Of a stretch of DNA of 56,168 bases, positions 34,744-43,398 are shown in pieces. The position numbers and the translations under genes are program-made. Position 1 is the stretch's first letter. Every line of letters starts with the position of its first letter. The notes under the pieces are model-generated. The model saw only the letters and a program-made list of their open reading frames with translations. It searched no databases and was not told where the DNA came from. This DNA comes from Myxococcales bacterium (GTDB lineage Bacteria > Myxococcota_A > Polyangia > Fen-1088): NCBI GenBank assembly GCA_003142855.1, contig PLNW01000079.1, forward strand, positions 1 to 56,168. The letters are read 5' to 3'.

Positions 34744-35745
34744 CTACTTCACCAGGCTGCGCACTAGATCCACCAGTGGTGCGCTGCCGGGGAGCGCGGG
34801 TGTCGCCGCCAGGTCGAGCTTGCGCAGGATCCAGCGCACGGTCCAAGTCGTTGCAGCGCCGGGCGCGAGACTGACGTAGGCGCCCTGGTTCTCGACCTCG
34901 ACGTAGGTGTGGCCGGCATTGGCGTAGATTTCGATCTCCGCCTCGCCGGGAGCGGCCTGCGCAGGCAGGGTGTCGGCAAAGGACTTCACCAGCAGGAGAT
35001 CGCCGTCGACATGGGCTATCCAGCCTTCCCGTCCGTCGGCGAAGAGTTTCTGATCTGCGGTGATGGCCGCGGCGTCATACGCGAACCAGGCCACACCATC
35101 CACGATGGTTGTGTTCAGCAGGTCTTGCGGCCCCTTTCGCGGCCCACCATCGCCCATGGGAAAGAAAGTGAGGCCGCCGGCTGCGACGCGTGTGATCTCC
35201 CAAGGCGCCGCCTGGCGCGCCTGGCTGCCCCGGTTGGCGATGGTGTACTCGACAGTGACCGCACCCACCTGGCCGTCCGCGGAGAACTTTTTCCCCACGG
35301 CGAGGCCTAGACCGGGGGCGGTGGCGCCCGACAGGGAGAGAATGGTGCCGTCCAGGCTGGCCGCATAGGGCGCCGAATCGATATCAGGGGGAGGGGGCCA
35401 GTTCCAGTCACTCTGCGGGCTGGACCAGAACGTCGACCCGAAGTTGGCTGCGTCCACAGCCGGGCCGGTGAGGATGTTGTGCGCCGAGAGGGAAAACGTG
35501 ACGATGCGGCCGCCCAGGTTCGCGTCGACCGCGAACAGCGTGTCGCCAAACTGGAAAGAGAAGACGCTGCCGTTTACGGCCGGCACGACAGAGTTGGATT
35601 TCACGGTGTCTCCTTTGTCTTCATCAGTGGATCCGGCGTCGCCTGTTCCACCGGCTGGGAAAGGGTCGGCCTTTGTCTCGCACGCCGCCGCCCACAAGGC
35701 AAGCCACCCGACCATGCTTGCGGACAGGATGGGAAGCTTCGTCAT
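34744..35745 (-). CDS. DUF4380-like lipoprotein (aldose-epimerase-like fold)
   Basis: 333 residues from the ATG at 35745 (an ATG at 35784 is possible). Lipobox ALWAAAC (Cys22) and an acidic linker. The domain begins SFQFGDTLFAVDANLGGRIV and contains SAHNILTG, ANFGSTFWSSPQSDWNWPP and YTIANRGSQARQAAPWEITR, then W.AHVDGDLLLVKSF. The FG.T-FW-SPQ..W.WPP pattern is that of DUF4380/aldose-1-epimerase-like beta-sandwich proteins. It might bind sugars, but the catalytic His/Glu pair of true epimerases was not identified. Convergent with the sigma factor, divergent from the AsmA-GT51 gene. Confidence 0.6.
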   Translation of the reverse strand: MTKLPILSASMVGWLALWAAACETKADPFPAGGTGDAGSTDEDKGDTVKSNSVVPAVNGSVFSFQFGDTLFAVDANLGGRIVTFSLSAHNILTGPAVDAANFGSTFWSSPQSDWNWPPPPDIDSAPYAASLDGTILSLSGATAPGLGLAVGKKFSADGQVGAVTVEYTIANRGSQARQAAPWEITRVAAGGLTFFPMGDGGPRKGPQDLLNTTIVDGVAWFAYDAAAITADQKLFADGREGWIAHVDGDLLLVKSFADTLPAQAAPGEAEIEIYANAGHTYVEVENQGAYVSLAPGAATTWTVRWILRKLDLAATPALPGSAPLVDLVRSLVK

Positions 35746-35822
35746 TGGCAAGAGACATTGTATGGGGATCAACGTCACGAACAACCACTCTTGGGTGCCC
35801 TAGCCGGGGGCCGACAGGTAGA

Positions 35823-38090
35823 ATGCATCGCCCTCGAATGTCGCCCCTCGTCAGGCTTCTGCGTTTTCTCAAGGCCATCCTGCTCGACCGACGGGTATGG
35901 GCGCTGAGTCTTGTCGCGGGGGCTGTGGCGACCTATCCCCGAGCCGTAGGAGCGCTGGGCGGGTACTTGGTCACATCCAAGGCCACGGCCAAGCTGGGTG
36001 TTTCCGTGGAGGCCCAGCGGGCGCGCGCGGGATGGGGTGTGCTCCGGCTCTATGGCGTGGTGGTGGGGAGAAACCAGGGGCCGCTCTTGACCGTGGACAG
36101 TCTGCAGATTCCTTTTTCCGCGCTGTGGGGACGTGGCGTGGTGGTGGCAGACGGCCCGGCCGCCAGCCTGGTGCGCGGTGGCCCCGGGGACAACGTCAGC
36201 GCGATTCTCGGGCGATTGCACGGTGCCCCGCCTGGACCAGCCCCCGCCCGGGCCAGCGCGTCGTCGCTGCCTTCGCTGGTCGTGCGTGGCGGCAGCCTTC
36301 AGCTCACCGACAACCGCAAGGGCCTTTCCGTCACGGTGGGGGTGGTGGACGCGAGTTGGGAAACCGGGCTGCGTTTCCGCGTCGACGCGAGGCAAGTGTC
36401 CGGGAGATTCGGGAGCTACGGAACCGAGAGCAATCCGGCGTTTGGTGCCGAAAGTCTGACCCTGCAAGGAAGCCTAGCCGGCCTGCGCCCGGTCGGCTGG
36501 CCTGAGGCTTCGGTGCGCGAGGGCTACCTGCGGCCTTTGGCAACGCTGCCCCTGACTGGCATCAGCGGTGCGGTTCGGCCTGCGGCAGCGGCGTCAGGAT
36601 CCTCTGCCCGCGCTTTTGATCTGTTCTTTTCCGGCAGCTACGGCGGGGCCAAGCGCGCCCTGTGGACGGCGACAGGCCAACTGCGACCGTCGATCGATTC
36701 TCGCTCGCTGGAAGGCACGCTTTCGCTTCGGGCCGAGCGCTTCTCGCTCGACAAGATCGCCGAGATCCTGCCTGCCTCTGTTCTCGAACCTGAGAATACC
36801 GAGATCGACGCCGCCATCGAGGCCAAGCTGGAAGGCCGGCGTGTCTCATTCTCGGGCAAGCTGGACGTGAGCGGGCTGAGCCTGCTGCACGAGAAGTTGG
36901 CGAGCGAGCCAGTCAACGACCTGACCTTCGGGGTGGACGTCGACGGCGCGGTCGACTTGGACAAGCGGCTGCTGGTTCTCAATGAGGCGAAAGGCCGTCT
37001 CGGCAGCCTCACCGTGCGGTTGGCCGGCTCGCTGGAACTGGCCCAGGGGACGTTCCGTTTCAAGAGCGGCCGCGAACTGCACTACCTGCCCAAGCTTGAG
37101 GTGCAACTGCGCGTGCCACGCACGGCCTGCGCCAAGCTGCTGGCCAGCATCCCCGGGCCCATCGTGCCGCATCTCGCTGGTTTCGTGTTGCAGGGCTTCT
37201 TCGAGGCTGACCTGCATACCAAGATCGACCTAGCCAATCTCGACTCTTTGGACCTGGGAGGCAAGGTCGGCATTGACGGCTGTCAGGTGGTCAAGGCTCC
37301 CGCCGAGGTCATCGCTCTTGCGGGCGACGAATCGTTGGTACAGACCGTGGAGGTTCCTCCCGAGCCGCCGGGCAACGGCCCCAGCGAAGTCATGACGTTC
37401 ATCGTGGGGCCTGACAATCCGGACTTCGTGCCTTTTGCCCAGGTGTCGCCTCACCTCATCAACGCCATCATGACTACCGAGGACTCGGGGTTCTTTAAGC
37501 ACCGCGGTTGGGTGGCGCCTGGGTTCAAGACGGCCCTGCGCCGCAACATCGAAAACTACGGGTTCCGGCTGGGCGCCTCGTCCATCACCATGCAGATGGT
37601 GAAGAACCTGCTGCTCAGCAAGGAGAAGACACTGTCGCGCAAATTGCAGGAACTGTTTCTGGTCTGGTACCTGGAACAGATCCTGCCCAAAGAGCGCATT
37701 CTTGAGCTGTACCTCAATGCCATCGAGTTCGGGCCGCGGCTCTACGGCATTGGGCCAGCCGCGCGGAACTACTTCGGCAAGACCGCGTCCGAGATCACCC
37801 CACTCGAGGCGGCATTCTTCTCGTCCATCCTGCCCAGCCCCAAGCGGCGCTACGTGCACTACTGCCATGGCTCGCTTTCACCGGCTTGGGAGAAGTATTT
37901 GCGTCGCATCCTGACCCGCATGTACGAGCGTGACCGCCTGACCGAGGAGGAATACGCCGGCGCCATGGCCTCCACGCTGACGTTTGATCACGGCGAGATG
38001 ACAATGACCGAGAAGCAGTGTCTCGAATGGGTCCGTCGCATCACGGCCAAGCCCGAGGTTGAGGCAGAGACTGACAGCGACGCGCAATGA
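35823..38090 (+). CDS. AsmA-like domain fused to GT51 peptidoglycan glycosyltransferase
   Basis: 755 residues from the ATG at 35823. A membrane helix near residues 20-40 is followed by about 500 residues of beta-rich, AsmA/DUF3971-like sequence (SLVVRGGSLQLTDNRKGLSV, FSGKLDVSGLSLLHEKLASE). The C-terminal 220 residues form a complete GT51 domain: TTEDSGFFKHRGW (catalytic Glu), GASSITMQMVKNLLLSKEKT, LSRKLQELFLVWYLEQIL, KERILELYLNAIEFG and ITPLEAAFFSSILPSPKRR. Both catalytic Glu residues are in place. No transpeptidase domain follows, so it is a monofunctional polymeriser of lipid II. It lies 135 bases before PBP1A on the same strand. Confidence 0.8.
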   Translation: MHRPRMSPLVRLLRFLKAILLDRRVWALSLVAGAVATYPRAVGALGGYLVTSKATAKLGVSVEAQRARAGWGVLRLYGVVVGRNQGPLLTVDSLQIPFSALWGRGVVVADGPAASLVRGGPGDNVSAILGRLHGAPPGPAPARASASSLPSLVVRGGSLQLTDNRKGLSVTVGVVDASWETGLRFRVDARQVSGRFGSYGTESNPAFGAESLTLQGSLAGLRPVGWPEASVREGYLRPLATLPLTGISGAVRPAAAASGSSARAFDLFFSGSYGGAKRALWTATGQLRPSIDSRSLEGTLSLRAERFSLDKIAEILPASVLEPENTEIDAAIEAKLEGRRVSFSGKLDVSGLSLLHEKLASEPVNDLTFGVDVDGAVDLDKRLLVLNEAKGRLGSLTVRLAGSLELAQGTFRFKSGRELHYLPKLEVQLRVPRTACAKLLASIPGPIVPHLAGFVLQGFFEADLHTKIDLANLDSLDLGGKVGIDGCQVVKAPAEVIALAGDESLVQTVEVPPEPPGNGPSEVMTFIVGPDNPDFVPFAQVSPHLINAIMTTEDSGFFKHRGWVAPGFKTALRRNIENYGFRLGASSITMQMVKNLLLSKEKTLSRKLQELFLVWYLEQILPKERILELYLNAIEFGPRLYGIGPAARNYFGKTASEITPLEAAFFSSILPSPKRRYVHYCHGSLSPAWEKYLRRILTRMYERDRLTEEEYAGAMASTLTFDHGEMTMTEKQCLEWVRRITAKPEVEAETDSDAQ

Positions 38091-38112
38091 CGGCCCCCAC
38101 GCCACTCTGTGC

Positions 38113-38139
38113 CCTCTCCTCTCCTCTCCTCTCCCCTCT
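38113..38139. repeat. CTCTC pentanucleotide microsatellite
   Basis: About five tandem CTCTC units between the AsmA-GT51 and PBP1A genes, with a polypyrimidine top strand. Slippage could change the spacing between the two genes. No ribosome site lies in the tract itself. Confidence 0.7.
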
Positions 38140-38225
38140 GTGTCCTCAGCGACGTCTGCTTGTCCAGATGAACTCGCATATTTGGTTGAGTCCCCAGACT
38201 CGCATTGAACTACACTGACTTTCGG

Positions 38226-40679
38226 ATGGCCAAGCGCAACAGCAGGTCCGGCGCGGATCGCTTCGACCCAATCGATCACATCCTTGCGCTTGATCGGTCG
38301 CCGCGCGATTCGGAGAAGCTGGACGCCCCGCCCCCGAGCCCGAAGCGGCGTCGGCGTGGCCAGACCCGATCGTGGGGTCTGCGCATCCTGCGCTGGGTGC
38401 TTCTCCTGCTCTCGCCGTTCGCGCTGGGTGCCCTCGCGCTGGGGGCCGTCTTCTACTATTTTGGCAGCGATCCCAATCTCCCCAGTCTGAGCGGAATCGC
38501 TGACTACCATCCGGCTCAGATCACGCGCGTGCTGGATCGCGACGGCAACCTGATGGGCGAGATTGGTTCGGAACACCGGACCGTGGTGACCTACGCTCAA
38601 CTGCCCAAGGTTCTGATTCAGGCCGTGCTGGCCGCCGAGGATGCCGACTTCTTCGAGCACGAGGGCCTGGACTACAAGGGGATGGCGCGCGCCTTCATCG
38701 AGAACCTGCTGCGTCGGGAATTCGCCCAGGGCGCCTCGACCATCACACAGCAGGTGGTCAAGCAGATGCTGCTTTCTCCCGAGAAGACCTTGCGGCGCAA
38801 GGTGCAGGAGATCATCCTGGCGCGCCGACTCTCGCAGAAGTTTTCCAAGGAGGAGATCCTCGCTCTCTACCTCAACCAGATGTACTTCGGCCACGGCCGC
38901 TATGGCGTCGCAGAGGCCTCGCGTTTCTACTTCGGCAAGTCTGTGGGTGACCTCGACGTCGCCGAGGCCGCCTTGCTGGCCGGCATGTTGCAGTCGCCGT
39001 CGCGGCTGTCGCCCTACAGGCACGCTGAGGCGGCCAAGAAACGTCAGAGCTATGTGCTCGGGCAGATGGCCAAGCTGGAGTACATCTACGAAGAGACGGC
39101 GCGCAAGTTGGCCGAGCAGCCTATCGCCGTGATTCCCGAGAGCAACGCGCGCACGCACAGCGCGCCCGAGGCAGTCGACAGCGTGCACCGCGCTCTCGAC
39201 GAGAAATTCGGTGCCAACAAAATCGACACGTTGGGGCTGACGGTCAAGACCACCATCGATCCGCGGCTGCAGGCCATGGCCCGCCAAGCGGTGGAGCGCG
39301 GCCTGGAAGAGCTAGATCAGCGCCAGGGCTACCGGGGACCGGTCGGCCACCTGGCGGGGAAAGCCCTGGACAAGCGTCGCCTGGAGCTGAAGAAGGATCA
39401 TCCGAGCTTGGGTGATGCGGACATCGTGGACGGCATCGTGGAGCGCGTGGAGAAGGATCCCAACGATCCCAGGCACGGTCGGCTGCTCGTGTTCGTGGGT
39501 GGCAGCACCGGCGCGGTTGATACTACCGCGGAGACACGTTACGCCCTGGGCGCGTCGGCGCTCGTCGATCGTTTCCGCCCCGGGGATTTGGCGCGCGTTC
39601 GCTTCGCGCCCGAGCGCAAGCACGAGGGCGACAGCGACATGCCTCTGGCTCTGGAACTGGGCCCGCAGGCGGCCATGGTGGTGCTTGACCCGGCCACGCG
39701 CGACATCCTGGCCCTGGTCGGAGGCTACGGCTATCGCCCCGGCGGCTTTGATCGATCGCAGCGTGCGCAGCGCCAGCCCGGCTCGGCGTTCAAACCTTTC
39801 ATCTACGCGGCCGCCATCGATTCCCAGCGCTACACCGCAGCCTCGGTCGTCAATGACAGCCCGGAAGTGTACAAGCTGTGGAAACCGCAGAACTATGACA
39901 AGGACAATTTTCGCGGCCCGGTCCGGCTGCGCACCGCCTTGGCGTTGTCCATCAACACTGTGGCCATCAAGCTGCTATCCGACGTGGGCCTGGGCGCCAC
40001 TCGCGAGATGGCCATGCATGCCGGAATCACCTCGCCCTTGCCCGATTCTCTTGAACTGTCACTGGCCTTGGGCGCCAACACCGTCACGCCCATTGAGCTG
40101 GCCAACGCCTACGCCACCTTCGCGGCCGGCGGCCAGCACGGCGACACGCGCCTCATCTCCGCCCTTGGTGCAGAAGCCATCCCCACGCCCCCGCTCGAGC
40201 AAGATGTTCGGGCCGAGACGGCGTACATCATGGTCTCGCTCATGAAGAGTGTGGTCGAGTCGGGCACCGCACGCGCGGCCGGGCTCAAGCTGCAGAGGCC
40301 AGCCGCGGGCAAGACGGGCACGTCAAACGGCAGCCGGGACGCGTGGTTCGTGGGGTTCACGCCCGAGTTGCTGGCTGCCGTGTGGGTCGGCTTCGACGAC
40401 GGCAAGAGCCTGGGACACGGCGAGGCCGGCGGTCGGACCGCGTTGCCCTTGTGGATCGACTTCATGGTCAAGGCCATGGCTGGACGCCCGGTGCGCGACT
40501 TCGGCCAGCCGCCGGGAGTGGCCATGGTGCAAATCGATCCGGCCACCGGACTTCTGCCTGCGCCTGGTGCCGAAGGCATCAGCGAGGTTTTTCTCGACGG
40601 CACCGCGCCCAAGGAAACCGCGGCGCCGGCCGGCGAGCAGGAGAATGCGGATCAGATGCTGCTCGAGAAGAACGAGTAG
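38226..40679 (+). CDS. Bifunctional penicillin-binding protein 1A
   Basis: 817 residues from the ATG at 38226. A membrane helix at about 48-72 follows a basic N-terminus. GT51: AAEDADFFEHEGLDYKGMAR, GASTITQQVVKQMLLSPEKT, RRKVQEIILARRL, KEEILALYLNQMYFG and VAEAALLAGMLQSPSRLSP. An inserted OB-like part (about 350-470) precedes the transpeptidase: GSAFKPFIYA (SxxK), SINT (SxN) and GKTGTSNGSRD (KTG). Both activities, glycan polymerisation and cross-linking, therefore look intact. Class A PBPs act at the inner membrane. The preceding AsmA-GT51 protein may work on the same substrate. Confidence 0.95.
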   Translation: MAKRNSRSGADRFDPIDHILALDRSPRDSEKLDAPPPSPKRRRRGQTRSWGLRILRWVLLLLSPFALGALALGAVFYYFGSDPNLPSLSGIADYHPAQITRVLDRDGNLMGEIGSEHRTVVTYAQLPKVLIQAVLAAEDADFFEHEGLDYKGMARAFIENLLRREFAQGASTITQQVVKQMLLSPEKTLRRKVQEIILARRLSQKFSKEEILALYLNQMYFGHGRYGVAEASRFYFGKSVGDLDVAEAALLAGMLQSPSRLSPYRHAEAAKKRQSYVLGQMAKLEYIYEETARKLAEQPIAVIPESNARTHSAPEAVDSVHRALDEKFGANKIDTLGLTVKTTIDPRLQAMARQAVERGLEELDQRQGYRGPVGHLAGKALDKRRLELKKDHPSLGDADIVDGIVERVEKDPNDPRHGRLLVFVGGSTGAVDTTAETRYALGASALVDRFRPGDLARVRFAPERKHEGDSDMPLALELGPQAAMVVLDPATRDILALVGGYGYRPGGFDRSQRAQRQPGSAFKPFIYAAAIDSQRYTAASVVNDSPEVYKLWKPQNYDKDNFRGPVRLRTALALSINTVAIKLLSDVGLGATREMAMHAGITSPLPDSLELSLALGANTVTPIELANAYATFAAGGQHGDTRLISALGAEAIPTPPLEQDVRAETAYIMVSLMKSVVESGTARAAGLKLQRPAAGKTGTSNGSRDAWFVGFTPELLAAVWVGFDDGKSLGHGEAGGRTALPLWIDFMVKAMAGRPVRDFGQPPGVAMVQIDPATGLLPAPGAEGISEVFLDGTAPKETAAPAGEQENADQMLLEKNE

Positions 40680-40702
40680 TCACCACAATCCCGCGACAGC
40701 CG

Positions 40703-40796
40703 TAGCCGGTCGTGGTCGTAAACGTGGTCGTGGCCGTGGCCGGCTCCGAATCCGGTTCCGGTTCCGGCCCCGGTTCCGGCCCCGGTTCTCGAAAGG
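40703..40796. repeat. Low-complexity GTGGTC / GTTCCGGCCCCG repeats
   Basis: Between the convergent PBP1A and MXAN_5187-type genes, degenerate GTGGTCGT units are followed by CCGGTT and two 12-base units GTTCCGGCCCCG. No gene, and no clear terminator. The left half resembles DNA encoding the Ser/Thr tail of the lipoprotein near 8400-8560. Confidence 0.65.
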
Positions 40797-40799
40797 CGG

Positions 40800-42617
40800 C
40801 TAGCTTCTCACAGGCGTCGCTTTGATCGCGGCCTTGCCGTCCTTCACGTAGACCGAGAAGCGAGCTGAGCGGCAATTGTACTTGGCGATTAGTTGCTCCC
40901 GGTTGCTGCGCAGCTTGGCGAAGAACTTGTCGGCCGCCACCGAGCTGGCGGACTCACCGCACTTGATACGAAGAGCGATGTATTCTTCAAAGACCTGCTG
41001 AAAGTGAACAGAATCTTCATCCTTGGGCTGGTTCGCCGCGACCCGGGCCAAGCGCACGGATGGCTGCGGGGTGGCGAAGGCAGCCGAGGTGGGCACGGGT
41101 GGTGGGGTCACATCGCGGCGCAGGGGCGGGGGCGATGGCGCTTCAATCAGGGAGGAAGGCGAAACCGCGGCGAACTCTCCCGAATTGGACGATGTCACTT
41201 CCGCCGGTGAACGCAAGTTGGGCAGCATAAGCGTCCGGTTCACAGAGGCTACCGGTACAGCCTTTGCCGGAGGGCTAGGAGCCGGGATGGACGGGACCGA
41301 AATCGGCGTCGGCGTCACGCCCATGCTGGGCGGAAGTTTGGGCGCACCGAACAGCGAAGCGGCCACCGACGCCGGATTGGACACAGGCGTGGGAGGCGTG
41401 GGCTTGGCCCGCGATACGTCGAACGACTGGCCGTCAGCCGAACCGCCGCGATCCAGAATCGCGCCGATGTCCTTCTTGGCTGTTTCGGACTTGGGCGGAA
41501 CGGCGTGGGTGAAACGCTCCACCGTGGCGTTGATGTCGCGCGCGACACCACCCAGCTTACCGCCGTACTTGGTGTCGTCGATCTTCTGGATTTCGTTGCG
41601 GGCCAGACTGTGCACCTCGGTGCGCAGTCGCCGGATGGGGCCCTCCACCTCGGTCCGCTGCAGCAGAAGACCGATGCCGATCATGGCCAGGATGCCAAAC
41701 GCCAGCGGCAGCCAGGGAAAATGGCCCCAGCGCAGATCGTCCGAGGAGGCGTTCGACAGCAGGACCCACGGATCCGATCCAGGGGGTTGCTTGTTGAGCA
41801 GCACGTAGTAGGCCCGCTGTTCTGAGGCTTCACCGACGAAGGGCGCCGCAATCAGCAGCATGCGTTCGGTGCCCATGTACAGGATGAGCGGGCGCGTGCG
41901 CTTGTGATTGGCGATCTCCGTGGCGTGCTGCTCGATGAGTTCGGGCAGCTGGCCGAGAAGCGCCTCGGGCAGGGTCGACGACACGACGTTCCTACCGAGA
42001 ACGATCGCCACATCCACGCCCAGGTTGCGCTTCCACATCTCAGCCAAGCGCTTGCCGGTTTCGACCGCCACCACCACCGCGCCGACGATGCGCTCACGTG
42101 ACTTGGAGGTGACGGGCGCTGCGCCTACGCGGCGCAGACGACCGGCAGCCCCCCACACGTCGTCCGACAGATAGCCGCGCAGGGCGTCCCCCACCACCTC
42201 GGCGCCCGCCAGCGATTCGCCGTACTCGCCCTCGTCGTCGCCCACCCGGGCCACGACACGTCCCTGTTTGTCCACCGCGATGAGCGACTCGACCCCGATG
42301 CCGGCGCGGTCAGGCACCAGCGCCTTGAGACGGCTGCGCACGGTCTCGTGCAGCGCCTTGGGCTCGCCCGCTCCACGCGAAGAGGAATCGAGAGCTTCGG
42401 TGAGGTGGGAGTCGCGGCCCAGCTTGGCCACATAGTCGATCCAGCGGCGCGCATCGTTCTTGAGCATCTGCTCGGCCGCGTATTGCGCGCGGTCCAGACG
42501 CTGACCTTCCAGCTGCTCGATGCGACGATCAGCCGGGCGGGGCGCCACGAAGGCCGCGGTGACCGCAACCCCGGCCAGCAGCGCGACCAGAATAAACCAT
42601 ATTTTGGACAGGAACAT
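40800..42617 (-). CDS. MXAN_5187-type membrane protein with extracytoplasmic sensor region
   Basis: 605 residues. Membrane helices at about 5-26 (WFILVALLAGVAVTAAFVAP) and 301-320 (WLPLAFGILAMIGIGLLLQR) enclose an extracytoplasmic sensor-like region of about 270 residues (SLIAVDKQGRVVARVGDD; AYYVLLNKQPPGSDPWVLLS), a Cache-like arrangement. A HAMP-like segment (EGPIRRLRTEVHSLARNEIQ) and a Pro/Ser/Ala-rich linker follow. The C-terminal 70 residues (FQQVFEEYIALRIKCGESAS ... RFSVYVKDGKAAIKATP) match the MXAN_5187 C-terminal domain known mainly from myxobacteria. No kinase or methyl-accepting domain is present. Follows the cupredoxin-like gene by 11 bases on the same strand. Confidence 0.72.
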   Translation of the reverse strand: MFLSKIWFILVALLAGVAVTAAFVAPRPADRRIEQLEGQRLDRAQYAAEQMLKNDARRWIDYVAKLGRDSHLTEALDSSSRGAGEPKALHETVRSRLKALVPDRAGIGVESLIAVDKQGRVVARVGDDEGEYGESLAGAEVVGDALRGYLSDDVWGAAGRLRRVGAAPVTSKSRERIVGAVVVAVETGKRLAEMWKRNLGVDVAIVLGRNVVSSTLPEALLGQLPELIEQHATEIANHKRTRPLILYMGTERMLLIAAPFVGEASEQRAYYVLLNKQPPGSDPWVLLSNASSDDLRWGHFPWLPLAFGILAMIGIGLLLQRTEVEGPIRRLRTEVHSLARNEIQKIDDTKYGGKLGGVARDINATVERFTHAVPPKSETAKKDIGAILDRGGSADGQSFDVSRAKPTPPTPVSNPASVAASLFGAPKLPPSMGVTPTPISVPSIPAPSPPAKAVPVASVNRTLMLPNLRSPAEVTSSNSGEFAAVSPSSLIEAPSPPPLRRDVTPPPVPTSAAFATPQPSVRLARVAANQPKDEDSVHFQQVFEEYIALRIKCGESASSVAADKFFAKLRSNREQLIAKYNCRSARFSVYVKDGKAAIKATPVRS

Positions 42618-42628
42618 CGCTTCCGCCC

Positions 42629-43312
42629 TTATTGTTCGGTGGGGTTGGCGGCGCCAGACACCTTGATGGTCAGGTCAGCTCCCTTGGGGGTCACCTCGAT
42701 CGACTGTTCATGGACCCAGCGACCGTTGCTCCACACTTTGAGCGTGGCCGGGCCCTCTGGCACATCAGGCAACTTGAAGCCCCCCTTCTCGTCCACCGCC
42801 GCGAAGAACGGCGAGCTGGTGACGATCACAGAAATCACGACATGGGGATACTCCGCACAACGTACCAAGTATTCCCCGCTGATGCCGAAGCGCTGCTTGC
42901 GGACCGTGCCCGGGCTAAGACGCTCGGGCGGCATGATCTCGGGGTGGCCTGGGACGGAAAGGTCGTGGGCAACCTTGTCCGAATTCCGGAACTCCACCAC
43001 GGCACCCTCACCGACGACCACTGTGCTGGGATTGGCTTGCATGCCGACGATCTCGACCGGCGTGTTCTTGGGGGCCAGCACCTGCGGTTTGGGGCCCAGC
43101 AGCACGACGACGGTATCGCCCCGGGCAGGCGCCGCTTGCACGGGGACGGTGGTGTTCTCAACCCGCCAGTGTCCCAGAAATCGCCGGCCAGCCTTGAGCT
43201 CTTCGGGCAGCACCACCGTGCCGCGCACGACGCCCACGGCTGCTGCCAGGGTGGGCGCCAGTGCAACAAGGCCGCCAAGCAACAGCGGCGAAAGCAAACG
43301 ATATCGCATCAT
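42629..43312 (-). CDS. Secreted cupredoxin-like protein
   Basis: 227 residues from one of two adjacent ATGs (43312 or 43309), with a signal peptide (RYRLLSPLLLGGLVALAPTLAAA). A short beta domain precedes a cupredoxin-like fold (about 95-175): VEFRNSDKVAHDLSVPGHPE, then SGEYLVRCAEYPHVVISVIV. The His in VAHD, the Cys in VRCAEYPH and its His match the type-1 copper ligand pattern H...C..H; the Met is not obvious. A C-terminal CarboxypepD_reg-like beta domain (GGFKLPDVPEGPATLKVWSN) ends the protein. It is probably periplasmic and metal-binding or regulatory. Upstream partner of the MXAN_5187-type gene. Confidence 0.68.
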   Translation of the reverse strand: MMRYRLLSPLLLGGLVALAPTLAAAVGVVRGTVVLPEELKAGRRFLGHWRVENTTVPVQAAPARGDTVVVLLGPKPQVLAPKNTPVEIVGMQANPSTVVVGEGAVVEFRNSDKVAHDLSVPGHPEIMPPERLSPGTVRKQRFGISGEYLVRCAEYPHVVISVIVTSSPFFAAVDEKGGFKLPDVPEGPATLKVWSNGRWVHEQSIEVTPKGADLTIKVSGAANPTEQ

Positions 43313-43320
43313 CCGATAGG

Positions 43321-43395
43321 GCCTCCCAGCGGTAAGAAAGCGTCGCTTTGGGTTTCCGCAAGTGTCAACCGGGAGGCGCCTGCTATCATGGCAGG
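43321..43395. promoter_or_regulatory. Nested inverted repeats in the queF / cupredoxin divergent region
   Basis: GCCTCCC (43321-43327) pairs with GGGAGGC (43371-43377). Inside, GCGG can pair with CCGC, and AAAGC-gtc-GCTTT forms a central hairpin. A further hairpin CCTGC (43379-43383) / GCAGG (43391-43395) ends just before the queF ATG and covers its ribosome site. This fills nearly all of the 86-base gap. It could be a structured queF leader or an operator; it does not match the preQ1 riboswitch classes known to me. Confidence 0.35.
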
Positions 43396-43398
43396 TGT

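Noticed and set aside
37878..39287. Minus-strand frame opposite the GT51 and PBP1A genes
   Set aside because: Antisense of the conserved GT51 and PBP1A coding regions with no features of its own.
43313..43398. preQ1 riboswitch upstream of queF
   Set aside because: The known short conserved core of preQ1 classes could not be found; only generic stems are visible, so it is reported as an unknown structured region.
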